NCBI GenBank assembly: GCA_002305435.1
Contig: DBQZ01000037.1
Coordinates: 1-16,372, forward strand
Direction: 5' to 3'
Source of the DNA: Clostridiales bacterium UBA1381
GTDB lineage: Bacteria; Bacillota; Clostridia; UBA1381
DNA length: 16,372 bases
A program made the translations under genes and the position numbers. Numbering within the stretch: the stretch's first letter is position 1; every line of letters begins with the position of its first letter. Shown piece by piece: positions 15,503 through 16,372 of the stretch. The notes below the pieces were generated by a model. That model saw only the letters and a program-made list of their open reading frames with translations. It was not told the DNA's origin and did not search any database.

Positions 15503-16372
15503 TTAGTCAATGAACAGGTGTCTCGGCAGTCCGTCTACCATGAACGGCGTCAATTCGCCGATAATAAGCGGACGAGCGTATTCGTTAAATTCCTTGGATA
15601 CGTACGTTCCATCGTCTGTTATCCATTCATCAGGAACGCATTTTTCTGCATTTGCTATCTTGTTTATATCGTAGGAATCGGTGATTATTCCATAAGGGGC
15701 GTTGGATATACGCTTAAATATTATCATCTTTCCGGTCTCGCCGTTCAATGCCGCCACAACAGCATCAGCTCCGGCTGTAAACGCTTCTGTTATATCACGG
15801 CGTGATACAAGATGCGACGCACAACGCTGCAGCGTTGAGAACACTATACCTCTTGACTTAATGCCTGTATTCTCGCTCAAAAAGTCCGCCAGATACAACG
15901 CCGTACCACCCAGAGCCTTATGGCCGAACGAATCCTCAAACACGTTCGTCTTGCCGGCTTCGCAGACGTATTTGCCGTCTGCCGTTTTAAGGCCCTCGGA
16001 TACTGCTACTACTACAGCGTTCTTATACTGCTTAACTTCCTGCACCTTCTTCATGAACTTTTCATGGTCAAACACTTTTTCCGGAAGATATATAAGATCC
16101 GGGCCGTCGCAGTCCTCGGAACGAGAAAGCGTCGCTGCCGCTGTCAGCCAGCCGGCATTTCTGCCCATGATTTCCACTACCGTTATAGAATCGGTCGGAT
16201 AAGTCGTTGCATCACGTATTATCTCTTTCATTGCAGCCGCTATGTATTTTGCCGCTGAACCGTAACCCGGTGTATGGTCGGTAACTGCCAAGTCGTTATC
16301 GATAGTCTTGGGAACGCCCATAAAACGGATGTCCGAGCCAATATCGGCCGCATAATTTGACAGTTTCATTAT
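15503..16372 (-). CDS. Phosphofructokinase of the PPi-dependent type clade (partial, 5' end outside window)
   Basis: The last 289 residues of a phosphofructokinase are visible; the gene continues past the right edge, where the reading frame is still open (an Ile codon before MKLSNYAADIG). The part shows PKTIDNDLAVTDHTPGYGSAAKY with the catalytic TIDND and the Lys typical of PPi-using enzymes, VEIMGRNAGWL, DLIYLPE, and TLQRCASHLVSRRD in place of the QRGG loop. This matches the roughly 400-residue group usually annotated as pyrophosphate-fructose-6-phosphate 1-phosphotransferase, whose reaction is reversible. The decisive glycine/aspartate loop (GGDDS or GGNDS type) lies just outside the window, so donor use is likely but not shown. 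It is clearly distinct from the kinase at 2001-3077. Confidence 0.9.
   Translation of the reverse strand: MMKLSNYAADIGSDIRFMGVPKTIDNDLAVTDHTPGYGSAAKYIAAAMKEIIRDATTYPTDSITVVEIMGRNAGWLTAAATLSRSEDCDGPDLIYLPEKVFDHEKFMKKVQEVKQYKNAVVVAVSEGLKTADGKYVCEAGKTNVFEDSFGHKALGGTALYLADFLSENTGIKSRGIVFSTLQRCASHLVSRRDITEAFTAGADAVVAALNGETGKMIIFKRISNAPYGIITDSYDINKIANAEKCVPDEWITDDGTYVSKEFNEYARPLIIGELTPFMVDGLPRHLFID

Noticed and set aside
1..16372. CRISPR arrays, insertion sequences, tRNA or rRNA genes
   Set aside because: No regularly spaced repeats, transposase-like proteins, terminal repeats or tRNA cloverleaf sequences were seen on either strand.

Overview
The window looks like chromosomal DNA from a low-to-mid GC Gram-positive anaerobe of the Bacillota, class Clostridia, plausibly a gut fibre degrader near the Ruminococcaceae or Lachnospiraceae. 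The clues are strong AGGAGG-type ribosome sites, the order small SRP RNA - dnaX - ybaB - recR, a BlaI/M56 regulatory pair, a very large CoA-dehydratase-activase-like Fe-S protein, two phosphofructokinases and a secreted galactanase. The lineage is inference; no rRNA or other direct marker is present.

Layout from left to right. Positions 1-162 hold two hairpins, one of them the terminator of the first operon. Positions 163-3077 (minus strand) hold a 6-phosphofructokinase followed 14 bp later by a secreted family GH53 endo-beta-1,4-galactanase, with a good promoter just before the kinase. Positions 3170-4664 (minus) hold a family 2 glycosyltransferase preceded by mscL with a zinc-ribbon tail, driven by a near-consensus promoter. 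From 4665 transcription diverges: a BlaI-type repressor and an M56 (BlaR1-like) membrane metalloprotease with an unrecognised ectodomain run on the plus strand to 7624, behind a promoter overlapped by repeated TACTAC/GTAGTA half-sites. A convergent region with strong hairpins (7625-7723) separates them from a 1433-residue protein on the minus strand (7724-12025) with two activase (ASKHA ATPase) domains plus dehydratase-like Fe-S regions. It has its own consensus promoter and a structured leader.

Positions 12278-15381 (minus) are a housekeeping block: SRP RNA with its own promoter and terminator, then dnaX (clamp-loader gamma/tau), ybaB (nucleoid-associated protein) and recR (recombinational repair). 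At the right edge (15503-16372, minus) is the 3' part of a second phosphofructokinase of the PPi-type clade, with a terminator after it.

Sugar metabolism recurs: the GH53 enzyme would cut pectic galactan or arabinogalactan side chains outside the cell, and the kinase encoded with it feeds hexose into glycolysis. The two phosphofructokinases differ at the positions that set the phosphoryl donor, which fits a fermenter using both ATP and pyrophosphate. I see no mobile element, CRISPR array, tRNA or rRNA. The items most worth a second look are the large activase fusion with its leader, the BlaI/M56 pair with a non-penicillin-binding sensor and clustered operators, the SRP RNA (easily missed by gene callers), and the kinase-galactanase operon.
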